From Deltaproteobacteria bacterium (GTDB lineage: Bacteria; Desulfobacterota; GWC2-55-46), in assembly GCA_016234855.1 (NCBI GenBank), contig JACRNO010000076.1:1-50091 (forward strand): a stretch of 50,091 nt of DNA, given 5' to 3'. The notes under the pieces are model-generated. The model was not told the origin of the DNA and did no database searches. It worked only from the letters and a program-made list of their open reading frames with translations. Each line of letters opens with the position of its first letter. The first letter of the stretch is position 1. Shown in pieces: positions 18,861 to 27,042 of this stretch. The translations under genes were made by a program, and so were the position numbers.

Positions 18861-19346
18861 ATGGAACGCGAGAGCAGATACGGCGCATTCCTCTTGTTGA
18901 TGCTCGTTTTCGCGGGTGTCTTTTTCCTCGCTCATTTTGCCATGCGCTCCAACGCCGGCACCAGGCCGGTTATAGTCTTCGCGGCCCGGCCGGCCTCCCT
19001 TTCGCAAGGCCTTGCCGCCCCTTCTCCTGACCGTAAATCCATTGCAGACAAAATAGTCAAATCCGTTAATCGAGTCTCTACCCGGCCGAGCCATGAAGAC
19101 CGGAGTACGCAGGAGACAGCCTTCCCGGGCTTTCCGGTCGATATAAATTCGGCAGGTGTGGACGAGCTTATGAAGGTGCCCGGCATAGGCCCGAAGACCG
19201 CCCGCAGGATAGTCGAAAAAAGGGCTGAGACGGGCGGATTTCGCTCAATAAATGAATTGACAGGCGTACAAAGGATTGGTAGAGTTAGACTTGACAGCAT
19301 CCGCAGATATATTACCGTGAACGCCGTTAGACCGGCCGAGGGATAG
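18861..19346 (+). CDS. ComEA-like helix-hairpin-helix protein
   Basis: A 161-residue protein with one N-terminal membrane helix ('GAFLLLMLVFAGVFFLAHF'), a variable linker, and a C-terminal HhH domain: 'VDINSAGVDELMKVPGIGPK' then 'TARRIVEKR' and 'FRSINELTGVQRIG'. This matches the DNA-binding domain of ComEA, the receptor for transforming DNA, with the usual inside-to-outside topology. The SLBB domain of longer ComEA proteins is missing, as in many Gram-negative forms. The ATG at 18861 is preferred over the GTG at 18855. No other competence gene is nearby, so a role in uptake is inference. Confidence 0.85.
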   Translation: MERESRYGAFLLLMLVFAGVFFLAHFAMRSNAGTRPVIVFAARPASLSQGLAAPSPDRKSIADKIVKSVNRVSTRPSHEDRSTQETAFPGFPVDINSAGVDELMKVPGIGPKTARRIVEKRAETGGFRSINELTGVQRIGRVRLDSIRRYITVNAVRPAEG

Positions 19347-19441
19347 GTTTGTGTAACTATCGGTAATATCAGGCTTTTCAAGGCGTAAGGTTGGATAAGC
19401 CCGCTCCTTTCAGCGTCTTAAAGGCGGCTTTGAGGTTGACT

Positions 19442-19813
19442 ATGGCTGAAGATCTGATAGATAGGTTAAAGAGGAAGGAAGACGAGTTTGACGCGCTCAT
19501 AGCCGAGGCAAAAAAGGGCGCCTCCGCCATCAAGGACGAGGCCGTTAAGAAGGCCAGAGAGCTCAAGGCCGCAAGGCGCGGCACCATAGAAGATACGGTA
19601 AGGGCCGAGGCCGCGGCAAGAGAAGAAGAGACCGGCCTTGAGGTGCGGGGCATCGAGCAGGAGGCTAAGGCTCGCTCGGAGCTCATTCGCAATAGGGGCG
19701 GCAAGCGGTTGGCGGCGGCGGCAGCCAAGGTCGTCATTCGCGTCGTGGAGGGCATCGGTGATAAAGGAGATGCGAAAAGTCCAGATAATAGGCCCAAAGG
19801 GGACGTTGGATGA
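19442..19813 (+). CDS. V/A-type ATPase peripheral stalk subunit (G/H-like)
   Basis: A 123-residue, almost wholly charged coiled coil ('DLIDRLKRKEDEFDALIAEA' onward, rich in K, E, A) directly before subunit I. This is where subunit H (the archaeal AhaH; NtpF in Enterococcus) is expected; it pairs with subunit E to form a peripheral stalk. The ATG at 19442 has GAGG ten bases upstream; the track's earlier ATG at 19391 is less likely. The gene overlaps subunit I by 56 bp, and its last 18 codons past that overlap look non-homologous. Sequence is low complexity, so the call rests mostly on position. Confidence 0.75.
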   Translation: MAEDLIDRLKRKEDEFDALIAEAKKGASAIKDEAVKKARELKAARRGTIEDTVRAEAAAREEETGLEVRGIEQEAKARSELIRNRGGKRLAAAAAKVVIRVVEGIGDKGDAKSPDNRPKGDVG

Positions 19814-21623
19814 GTGCATCAAGACCCTTCACGCCACGTCCGTTGTTCATATAGAGACGGCCGCTCCTGATTCTTTTCTGCACCGGCTGCCCATTGAGAA
19901 GGAGAGGCTCCTTGAAAAGGAGTCTCTTGAGCGCTCAAGGGAGACCCTTCGCAACCTGCTCTTTCTTTTAAAGACGCCGCCGGCCGTCCGCACGGCGCAC
20001 GTCGAAGGCGCGCAGCTCGCCGGCCGCATTGAGTCGGTTGGCCCGGTTGTCGAGCGCGTCAAGGTCATCCGCGCGGAACTCGACGCGCTTACCGAGGAAC
20101 TCTCCGCCGTAAACAGGTACGAGAAACTGATTATCGGGTTCGCCCCGGTGGTCTCGAGTCTCGGCGGCCTCAAGAACTTTGAGATAGCCGGTCTTACGCT
20201 CGAGAAGGGCCGCACAGGCGTCCTCGAACTCCTTGCCGGTGAGATAGACAGGATTACCGAAGGCCGGTTCGAGTTGCACACCACCGATATAGACGAGGCG
20301 ACGCTCGGCGTCGTAGTAGCCTATGCCAGGACGTACGACGCTCAGATACGTTATCTCCTCACCGGCAAATCCATAAACGAGATAAGGCTTCCGGACGATT
20401 ACGCCGACCTATCGTTCCTCAGCGCGCTGAAGCTCATGCGGGTGCGTAAGGATGAGCTGCCGCGTCTCATGCGCGAGTACGACAAGGAGCTTGAGCGGGT
20501 CTCAAACGAATGGTACGGCGTTGTCAAGGGCATGCTCGTTGCCATAGACGACGCCATCGACGAGATAGGCGTCTTGAACTATGCCGTGCAGACCGGTTTC
20601 ACGTTCGTGATAGAGGGCTGGATACCCGCCGACCTTCTTGTCGCCCTGCACGAGAGGTTCGCCGGACAATATTCAGGCGCGGTCCTCGTAAGGGAACTCC
20701 CAATCACCCCCAAAGAGGCGCATCGCGTGCCGGTCTGCATAGTGAACCCGAAGCCGCTCAGGCCGTTCGAGGTCTTCCTCGGCGCGCTGCCGTTGCCCAG
20801 GTACGGCTCCGTCGACCCGACGCCATATGTCGCGGTATTCTTTCCGATCTTTTTCGGGCTTATGGTCGGGGACGTCGGCTACGGCGTGGTCATCCTCGCC
20901 ATCGGTCTTCTGTTGCGGCGTAGGTTCCGTTTGAAGGAGAAACTGCGCGACATAGCGACCGTCCTCGCCATATCAAGCGTATCCGCGATTATCTTCGGTG
21001 TCCTCTTCGGGGAGTTCTTCGGCGACCTCGGCATGCGCCTCGGTCTCATGCATCCGCTCGTCATACACAGGGCCGAGGCCCTGAAGACGATGATGGGGAT
21101 AACCCTCGTCATAGGGGCGGGACACGTGATGCTCGGCGTGATAATCGGCGCGGCCAACCAGTTCAAACGCCGTCATATCGGCCACGCCTGCGCCAAGCTC
21201 GCCTATCTTGCAGCCATCGTCTCGTTCCTTGTCGTTATCTGCGCCGTGCTCGGGGCGGCGCCAAAAGGCGTTGTCGTGCCGGGTGTAGTCTCGCTCGTCA
21301 TATCGGTCGCCGTGCTATCTGCGCTTGAAGGCGCGCTCGGGCCGATAGAGATGATCAAGGCCGTCGGCAACATCCTCTCTTATGTCCGTATCATGGCCGT
21401 TGGCACGGCCTCGGTCGTCATGGCGAACGTCGCAAACAGGATAGGCGGCCTGTCCGAGAATATCTTTGTCGGCATACTTATAGGCGGGGCGATACACGCG
21501 TTGAATATACTCCTGTCGCTGGTCAGCCCGGTGATACAGTCGATGAGGCTGCAGTATGTGGAGTTCTTCAGCAAATTTTTCGAGGCCGGGGGCATCAGGT
21601 ATGCGCCGTTCAGAAAGAGATAG
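19758..21623 (+). CDS. atpI: V/A-type ATPase membrane subunit I (a-subunit equivalent)
   Basis: The stator membrane subunit that forms the ion half-channels next to the K ring. A soluble N-terminal half of about 330 residues, with long helices, precedes a membrane half starting at 'VAVFFPIFFGLMVGDVGYG', the family signature, and about seven further helices. The track's 661-aa version runs back into subunit H. The GTG at 19758, six bases after GGAGG, gives 'MIKEMRKVQIIGPKG', like other subunit I starts, and 621 residues, a normal length. It opens the ATPase block together with the H subunit. Confidence 0.93.
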   Translation: MIKEMRKVQIIGPKGTLDECIKTLHATSVVHIETAAPDSFLHRLPIEKERLLEKESLERSRETLRNLLFLLKTPPAVRTAHVEGAQLAGRIESVGPVVERVKVIRAELDALTEELSAVNRYEKLIIGFAPVVSSLGGLKNFEIAGLTLEKGRTGVLELLAGEIDRITEGRFELHTTDIDEATLGVVVAYARTYDAQIRYLLTGKSINEIRLPDDYADLSFLSALKLMRVRKDELPRLMREYDKELERVSNEWYGVVKGMLVAIDDAIDEIGVLNYAVQTGFTFVIEGWIPADLLVALHERFAGQYSGAVLVRELPITPKEAHRVPVCIVNPKPLRPFEVFLGALPLPRYGSVDPTPYVAVFFPIFFGLMVGDVGYGVVILAIGLLLRRRFRLKEKLRDIATVLAISSVSAIIFGVLFGEFFGDLGMRLGLMHPLVIHRAEALKTMMGITLVIGAGHVMLGVIIGAANQFKRRHIGHACAKLAYLAAIVSFLVVICAVLGAAPKGVVVPGVVSLVISVAVLSALEGALGPIEMIKAVGNILSYVRIMAVGTASVVMANVANRIGGLSENIFVGILIGGAIHALNILLSLVSPVIQSMRLQYVEFFSKFFEAGGIRYAPFRKR

Positions 21624-21648
21624 CGTCCGGATGAATTTCAGTAACTAA

Positions 21649-21817
21649 CAGGTCGCTGTCTGGCCGCTCGCCAAAGGCGAGCAATACAAATGATTAACTT
21701 CATTACCAGCTGACAACGTCAGCAAAACTCTCAATACGTCATTCCCGAGGTCTTTGTAGGGAATCCAGTCTCTGTGAAATCACCGGCTTATGGATTCCCG
21801 CCTTCGCGGGAATGACG
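21649..21817. repeat. Two dispersed repeats between atpI and atpK
   Basis: 21649-21714 is the reverse complement of the repeat at 1591-1657 (GCTCGCC-aaa-GGCGAGC hairpin). 21738-21817 is a TCATTCCCG element: GTCATTCCCGAGG at the left and CGCGGGAATGACG at the right. They separate atpI from atpK by 222 bp. Confidence 0.75.
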
Positions 21818-21845
21818 ACATAAAGCAGCGCTAAAGGAGGCACAA

Positions 21846-22055
21846 ATGGATAAGGCCCTTATTTCAATGGCGGCTGCAATAGCGATAGCCATCCCGGCTA
21901 TCGCCACTGCATGGGCGCAGAGCAAGATCGGCAGCGCGGGCGCAGGCGCGCTCGCCGAGAAGCCGGAACTCTCCGGCACCATAATCATACTCGTGGCCAT
22001 CCCTGAGACGATAGTCCTTCTCGGGCTTGTCGTGGCGTATCTGATACTCTCTTAA
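21846..22055 (+). CDS. atpK: V/A-type ATPase rotor subunit K (c-ring)
   Basis: A 69-residue helical hairpin, one repeat rather than the two-repeat form of Enterococcus or eukaryotes. Helix 1 carries 'AIPAIATAWAQ', the loop is 'ALAEKPELSG', and helix 2 has the ion-binding glutamate in 'VAIPETIVLLG'. The Tyr that follows the ET motif in many archaeal rings is absent. Whether the ring carries protons or sodium cannot be decided from this. The ATG follows a strong AAAGGAGG. Repeats on both sides separate it from atpI and atpE. Confidence 0.92.
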   Translation: MDKALISMAAAIAIAIPAIATAWAQSKIGSAGAGALAEKPELSGTIIILVAIPETIVLLGLVVAYLILS

Positions 22056-22332
22056 TCCCGGAGCAACAGGCCGCGACTTCCCCCTTTTGTAAAAGGCGCC
22101 AAAGACATAACAACGGGGGCGGGGCACCCGCGCCAAGAGGCGACCCCCCTTTATAAAGGGGGGTGTTTTTCTCCTTCCCCCTTATCAGGGGGTAAACTCC
22201 TCTTGTGCGCTAACGTGTGTCTTTGGCGCCCCCTGATAAGTGGAGGTTGGGATGGGTTAGCTCGTAGGGCGGGCGCACCACGTGATTTACAGAGGTCATC
22301 AACCGGCATTTTGGCGGGTACTGCCCATCTAT
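22056..22332. other. Repeat-filled gap between atpK and atpE
   Basis: Contains a partial copy of the GGCGCC element (22095-22115), a partial GGGGCACCCGCGCC micro-element (22118-22145), the palindrome with T-run listed separately, and a GGCGCC element (22202-22230) lying between CCCCTTATCAGGGGG and CCCCCTGATAAG, as if inserted into a larger repeat. Confidence 0.7.
22143..22170 (+). terminator. Possible intrinsic terminator inside the ATPase block
   Basis: ACCCCCCTTTATAAAGGGGGGT is a perfect palindrome followed by GTTTTT. It would reduce transcription from atpK into atpE, but it is also a dispersed-repeat type (CCCCCTTT...AAAGGGGG), so its function is unsure. Confidence 0.45.
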
Positions 22333-22932
22333 ATGACTATGAACAACAACCATGAAAACGACGTCCTTATAAGGGCGCTTGAAGCCGACGCCGTCGCGCA
22401 GTCGAAGGGCATTATCAGGGCTGCCGAGGACGCGGCCGCAGAGATGCTCAGGCAGGCCCATGCCGAGGCCGAGGCCTTCGAAGCCGAGAGGGTTGGCGCG
22501 CTTCAGGCGGGCCTTGAGCGCGAGCGCGGGGTCAGGCTCAGCAACGCGCGGCTTCTTGCAAGGGCTGTCTGCCTGAAGGCCAGACAGGAGGCCGTGGAAG
22601 CGGTTCTGGAGGCGGCGTGCTCGTGTCTGTGCGCGTTGCCGTCTTCCGAGCATGCAAGGCTTATTCGCGGCCTTTACGACGGATTGAAGGCCGAGTGGCC
22701 GTTTGACGAGCCGCCTGTCGTCCTTGTAAACCCGCGCGACGTCGCGCTCCTTCGGGACTATGGCGTGGATGCAAGGCCGGATGAGACGGTCATTGTTGGG
22801 GTTATTTTTGTAGCCCAGGACGGCAAGGTCAGGTACGTAAACACCGTCGCCTCCCGGCTGAAGATGATGAGGTCCGGCCTCGTGCCGATGATAGACGCGG
22901 CCCTTTTCAGCGATGCAGAGCAGGAGGGCTGA
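22333..22932 (+). CDS. atpE: V/A-type ATPase stalk subunit E
   Basis: Peripheral stalk subunit that pairs with H/G and contacts subunit B. A long N-terminal coiled coil ('AAEDAAAEMLRQAHAEAEAF') and a small alpha/beta C-terminal domain ending in 'VNTVASRLKMMR' fit subunit E, where a similar 'tl..RL' pattern is usual near the end. The track starts at a GTG at 22282 inside a repeat; the ATG at 22333 (or 22339) is more likely and gives about 199 residues, the normal size. The stop overlaps the atpC start as TGATG. Confidence 0.82.
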   Translation: MTMNNNHENDVLIRALEADAVAQSKGIIRAAEDAAAEMLRQAHAEAEAFEAERVGALQAGLERERGVRLSNARLLARAVCLKARQEAVEAVLEAACSCLCALPSSEHARLIRGLYDGLKAEWPFDEPPVVLVNPRDVALLRDYGVDARPDETVIVGVIFVAQDGKVRYVNTVASRLKMMRSGLVPMIDAALFSDAEQEG

Positions 22933-23987
22933 TGGACCTGTCCTACTTCAACGCAAGGCTGCGCGGGATGCGCGGCAGGCTCATACGCAAGGCTGATTAT
23001 GACGGTTTTGCCGCGCTGCCGGGCCTTGAGCAGTATGCCGAGCGTTTGCGCGCCACTGCCTACGGCCCGTATGTAGAGACCGCCTCATCCCGCATGGAGC
23101 GGCTTGACGATATCATCGCCGCGGCCATACGAGCCGGGCTTGCAGCTTCGTTCGCTGATATGCAGGATGCCGCGCCGCCGGAGGCTGCCGTGTATATCCG
23201 GTCGCTTCTCTCCGTCTGGGAGGTCTATGACCTGAAGGCCATAGTCCGGGCCGTATCGCGCGCCATAAAGCCGGAAGAGGCGTTAGATACGCTCGTGCCG
23301 GCCGGGGAGTTCGACAATGCCGCGATAAAGACCCTTCTTACGAACTCGAAGGACGTGCCCGACCTGGTAAGTTTTCTTGAGACGTGGGGCTCGCGCTATG
23401 CGCGGCCCCTTAAGGACGGGCTTGCCGCGTATGGGAAGAACGGCTCGACCGCGGCCATGGAACATAACCTCGACGCCGTTGGGGTTGCCGCGGCGCTCAA
23501 GGAGCTTCCCGCGTCCTCGACGGACGCCGCGGTCATACGCTGGATTATCGCCTCGCGCATCGACGCGCAAAACGTCATGACGCTCTTAAAGGTATGCGGC
23601 GAGGGCGCGGTCGGGATGGACGCGGCGTTGCTCTTTCTCGACGGCGGCACAAGGCTTGGCAGGAAGACCTTCTCAAGTCTCATTGCCTCGAAAGACAGGG
23701 ACGAGCTTCTGGCCGCGCTCGCGTCGGCCCTTGACGACGCCGGGTGGAAGGCCGTCATAGCCGGGGCTGACGCGGATGAACCGGGCCTGCTTGAAGAGCA
23801 ATTGAATTGCGCCGGGGACGCGCATCTGCGCAGGCTCGCGGTTATCGAGCCGCTCTCCATCGCGCTGGCGGCCTCTTACATGCAGATGAAGGCGCGTGAG
23901 GCGAAGAACCTGCGCGTCATCGCCCGCGGCATAGCGTTCGGCATACCGGACGAGGTCTTGAAGAGGTATATCGTATATCCGATGTAG
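22932..23987 (+). CDS. atpC: V/A-type ATPase central subunit C (d-like)
   Basis: The funnel-shaped subunit that couples the central rotor to the K ring. The 351 residues are nearly all helical, with 'YFNARLRGMRGRLI' at the start, 'VWEVYDLKAIVRAV' near residue 95, matching the family's 'eyDi.Nik.ilra' motif, and a C-terminal 'AREAKNLRVIARGIAFGIP' matching 'K..Ei.nir.I..gk..g'. Length is normal (about 350). The ATG overlaps the atpE stop, which supports coupling. Confidence 0.9.
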   Translation: MDLSYFNARLRGMRGRLIRKADYDGFAALPGLEQYAERLRATAYGPYVETASSRMERLDDIIAAAIRAGLAASFADMQDAAPPEAAVYIRSLLSVWEVYDLKAIVRAVSRAIKPEEALDTLVPAGEFDNAAIKTLLTNSKDVPDLVSFLETWGSRYARPLKDGLAAYGKNGSTAAMEHNLDAVGVAAALKELPASSTDAAVIRWIIASRIDAQNVMTLLKVCGEGAVGMDAALLFLDGGTRLGRKTFSSLIASKDRDELLAALASALDDAGWKAVIAGADADEPGLLEEQLNCAGDAHLRRLAVIEPLSIALAASYMQMKAREAKNLRVIARGIAFGIPDEVLKRYIVYPM

Positions 23988-24011
23988 GCGTTTGATATGG
24001 ATTGGATAGGG

Positions 24012-24143
24012 GATTGGCGATATGGGAAGCGGGAGGTGGTAAAGACTTACCGTCCGTTGCTTTTCCACCCTCTTTGTAAGGACGGGATGCGGGATGAGTT
24101 TATGATTTTACCGCCCCCCGCGTCCCACTTCCCATCTCCCAAT
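24012..24143. repeat. 132-bp hairpin element before atpF
   Basis: GATTGGCGATATGGGAAG at the left and CTTCCCATCTCCCAATC at the right are near-perfect inverted arms; inner motifs GGTGGTAAAG and TTTTACC also pair. Related to the hairpins at 8751-8816 and 24532-24596. Confidence 0.75.
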
Positions 24144-24202
24144 CATCTCGGGCCTGTTGCGCCGGATAGCCGGAACAATATCTGTTTGTTGCAGAGGTGG
24201 CA

Positions 24203-24532
24203 ATGGCTGGTTTTCTTGTGATAACGGCGCCGGGCGCTTCGCTCGGGTTCAGGTGCGCGGGGCTCGATACCTTCGAGATAGGGCCGCATGAGAACATATC
24301 CGCGCTCCTCTTGCGCCTTCAGGAGGAAGGCAAATACGGCCTCATAGCCGTCGAAGACCGGCTCATGCTCGCGGTCTCGGATATTGTTTCAAAAAGAATA
24401 CGGAAGAAGGGCGTGCCGATAATCGTGCCGATTAACATACCCGAGAAGTGGGGAGAGGTCGAGTACGGCGAGTCTCCGGTAGTGAGGCTCATCAGGAAGG
24501 CGATCGGGTATCAGATAAAGATAAAAAAATAG
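24203..24532 (+). CDS. atpF: V/A-type ATPase central stalk subunit F
   Basis: A small Rossmann-like subunit of the central stalk. Its 109 residues fit the family: 'ITAPGASLGFRCAGLDTFEI' resembles the common 'gd.dtv.GFrLaGi', then 'LLLRLQEEGKYGLIAVEDRL' and 'VPIIVPINIPEKWGE'. The ATG at 24203 lies five bases after GAGG and is chosen over the track's GTG at 24197. Order C-F-A agrees with archaeal operons. Confidence 0.9.
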   Translation: MAGFLVITAPGASLGFRCAGLDTFEIGPHENISALLLRLQEEGKYGLIAVEDRLMLAVSDIVSKRIRKKGVPIIVPINIPEKWGEVEYGESPVVRLIRKAIGYQIKIKK

Positions 24533-24626
24533 GAGGTGGGGTAGTATGTGGTAAGAATTTTTTACCACCACGCACATCCTACGTCCTACCTCCGTCTTAT
24601 CGTTCCCACGCTCCAGCGTGGGAACG
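24532..24626. repeat. Two hairpin repeats between atpF and atpA
   Basis: GGAGGT...ACCTCC with inner GTGGTAA/TTACCAC forms one hairpin overlapping the atpF stop (24532-24596). The palindrome CGTTCCCACGCTCCAGCGTGGGAACG (24601-24626) is a second, unrelated element of a type common in proteobacterial genomes. Confidence 0.75.
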
Positions 24627-24708
24627 CAGCCACGGACGCTCCGGCGTCCCGTTGGGATGAGATGAGACGCAGCGTGAATTGAAGCCATCGAGCGTATAAC
24701 TTTTTCAT

Positions 24709-24741
24709 CGATAACAGACAACTGACAACCGATAACCGATT
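24709..24741. repeat. Four 7-bp repeats (CGATAAC-type) directly before atpA
   Basis: CGATAAC, AGACAAC, TGACAAC and CGATAAC in 7-nt phase, then CGATT and the ATG of atpA. No Shine-Dalgarno site lies between. The same arrangement precedes nnr and kdsA. Confidence 0.8.
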
Positions 24742-26490
24742 ATGAGCGAAATCAGAGGAAAGATATACGGCGTTGCCGGGCCTACGGTCATTGCAAAGGG
24801 CATGGACGGGGTGAAGATGAATACCGTCTGCCTCGTGGGCAACTCGGGCCTGCTTGCGGAGGTCATCCGCATCAGGGAAGGCCTTGCCACGCTCCAGGTC
24901 TACGAGGACACCGGCGGGCTGACCGTAGGCCAGGAGGTCGTCAGTCATGCAAAGCCGCTTACGGTTCTGCTCGGTCCCGGCCTGTTGAGCAATATATACG
25001 ACGGCACGCAGAGGCCGCTATATAAAATCAAAGAGGCGGGCGGGGATTTCATCGGCAAGGGGCTCAAGGTCTCGCCCATGGATACTGCAAAGCCGTGGCC
25101 TTTTATTCCGTTGAAAAAACAGGGTGACGCCGTTACCGAAGGCGACGTGCTCGGCACGATACAGGAGACCGAGTGCATCAGTCACAAGGTCATGGTCCCG
25201 CCGGGGGTAAGCGGCACGGTAAAAACCATAGCGTCTGCCGAGGTCTCGGGGCGCGCCCCGGTTTGCACGTTCGAGGACGGCTCGTTCGTAAACCTGTATC
25301 AGGACTGGCCCGTGAGAAAGCCCAGGCCGTTTATTGCGAAGCTGCCGCCGTCCATGCCTTTTATAACAGGTCAGCGCATGTTCGACACGCTTCTGCCCGT
25401 TGTCCTCGGGGGCACGGCCATAGTGCCGGGCGGGTTCGGCACGGGCAAGACCGTGGTCGAGCAGACGATTGCCAAATACGGGCGGGCCGACATAGTCATA
25501 TATATCGGCTGCGGCGAGCGCGGCAACGAGATGACCGAGATATTGACGGACTTCCCGGCTCTCAAAGACCCGGTCACCGGTCTGCCGCTCAGTCACCGCA
25601 CCGTCATCATAGTCAACACCTCGAATATGCCGGTCGCCGCAAGGGAGGCGTCTCTTTTTACCGGCGTGACAATCGCCGAGTATTACAGGGATATGGGTTA
25701 TAACGTCGCGCTTCTGGCCGACTCCATCTCGCGTTGGGCCGAAGCCCTGCGCGAGATCTCATCCCGGCTTGAGGAGATGCCGGGCGAGGAGGGTTTCCCT
25801 CCGCATCTTGCCACGCACCTGGGCAGTTTTTACGAGCGATCGGGCAAGGTAAGGTGCCTTGGGCCTGAAGATAGATACGGCTCAATCACGGTCATAAGCG
25901 CGGTCTCGCCCCCGGGCGGCGATTTTTCAGAGCCTGTGACCCAGGCCTCGCTCCGATTCGCGGGCGCACTGTGGGCGCTCGATCCCGACCTCGCATACCG
26001 CAGGCACTTTCCGGCAGTCAACTGGCAGGCCTCTTTCAGCCTCTATTATAACGAGTTGAAGGACTGGTTCACGAAGGAGGTCTCGCCTGAGATGCAGGGC
26101 CTGCGACAGCGGTTGTTAAAGCTCCTTCAGCGCGAGAACGAGTTGAAGGAGATAATCCAGATAATCGGGGTCGAGGCCCTGCAGGAATCCGACAGGCTGA
26201 TGCTGGAAGCCGCCATCATCGCCCGCGACACCTTCCTTAAACAATCGGTCTTTAACGAGGCGGACGCATTCAACTCGTACGAGAAGCAGTTCTGGATGAT
26301 GAAGGTGATCTTCGCGTTCGCTGACAACGCCGAGGCCGCTTTGAAGAGGGGAGTCTACATAGAAAAGATTATCGACACTCCGCTCCGTGCGGACGTGATG
26401 GCCATGCAGGACATACCGAGCATCGGCTTCGCGCAAAAGGCAGAAGCCCTAATCGAAGCGATAGAGCGGGAGTTCGGCGCAGCGGAGTAG
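24742..26490 (+). CDS. atpA: V/A-type ATPase catalytic subunit A
   Basis: The nucleotide-hydrolysing or synthesising subunit. It has the non-homologous-region insert typical of A subunits (about residues 115-185, 'DAVTEGDVLGTIQETE'), a P-loop GGFGTGKT at 230-237, 'GCGERGNEMTEIL', 'NTSNMPVAAREASLFTGVTI', 'LADSISRWAEALREIS' and 'VSPPGGDFSEPVT'. Length is 582 aa, normal. Many archaeal A subunits have GPFGSGKT; here Gly and Thr replace the Pro and Ser. Start is ATG after a 7-bp array. atpB does not follow directly; a 2.1-kb insert lies between. Confidence 0.96.
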   Translation: MSEIRGKIYGVAGPTVIAKGMDGVKMNTVCLVGNSGLLAEVIRIREGLATLQVYEDTGGLTVGQEVVSHAKPLTVLLGPGLLSNIYDGTQRPLYKIKEAGGDFIGKGLKVSPMDTAKPWPFIPLKKQGDAVTEGDVLGTIQETECISHKVMVPPGVSGTVKTIASAEVSGRAPVCTFEDGSFVNLYQDWPVRKPRPFIAKLPPSMPFITGQRMFDTLLPVVLGGTAIVPGGFGTGKTVVEQTIAKYGRADIVIYIGCGERGNEMTEILTDFPALKDPVTGLPLSHRTVIIVNTSNMPVAAREASLFTGVTIAEYYRDMGYNVALLADSISRWAEALREISSRLEEMPGEEGFPPHLATHLGSFYERSGKVRCLGPEDRYGSITVISAVSPPGGDFSEPVTQASLRFAGALWALDPDLAYRRHFPAVNWQASFSLYYNELKDWFTKEVSPEMQGLRQRLLKLLQRENELKEIIQIIGVEALQESDRLMLEAAIIARDTFLKQSVFNEADAFNSYEKQFWMMKVIFAFADNAEAALKRGVYIEKIIDTPLRADVMAMQDIPSIGFAQKAEALIEAIEREFGAAE

Positions 26491-27042
26491 GCATAACCCC
26501 CTCTTTTTAAAGAGGGGGCGGTGGGAGTTAATGGGGCGGCGTCAGGAGGAAACTCCTGACGCCACGGAATGAGGGAACAGGGGGAGTTAAGTTTCAAGTG
26601 CCGCAAAGACTAACCCCACCCGGCCTCCCCTTAGATAAGGGGAGGGGCAAAGACCGAACCCCCTCTTTTTAAAGAGGGGGCGGGGGGAGTTAATGGAGCG
26701 GCAACGGAGGAAATTCCTGATTGTAACTCACTCTCCCCTTGTGGGAGGCGCTAAAGGCGCTAAAGACATAACGTTAGCGCACACGACACAACGTTAGCGC
26801 ATAAGAGGGCCGGGGTGAGGGGGAAATTCCTGACGCCACATAGAATCTCCCCCGCCCCTCACCTCAATCCTCTCGTGCGCCAACATTGTGTTTTTGGCGC
26901 CTCCCCAAAGGGGAGAGGAGGTCTTGCCCCTTCTCCCCTTGGCGGGGCACCCGCGCCAAGGGGCGCGGGTCGGGTTGGGATGAGGGGGCGCTGGTTCGAT
27001 TGTGCAGACCAAATCAGCGATAACACATCAATGGGGTCTCTC
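26491..27042. other. 550-bp pile of dispersed repeats after atpA
   Basis: No gene; the track's ORF from 26815 is the TPR gene read too far upstream. In order: CCCCCTCTTTTTAAAGAGGGGG (26497-26518), GGCGTCAGGAGG-type palindrome (26538-26563), the first palindrome again (26659-26680), a CTCTCCCCTT/GGGGTGAGGG unit split by a doubled GGCGC-TAAC element (26747-26805), a second such unit split by another GGCGCC element (26874-26901), and a third split by the GGGGCACCCGCGCC micro-element (26941-26971). Confidence 0.8.

Noticed and set aside
26815-27042. N-terminal 76 residues of the track's TPR ORF
   Set aside because: They are translated repeats; the signal peptide begins at the later ATG.
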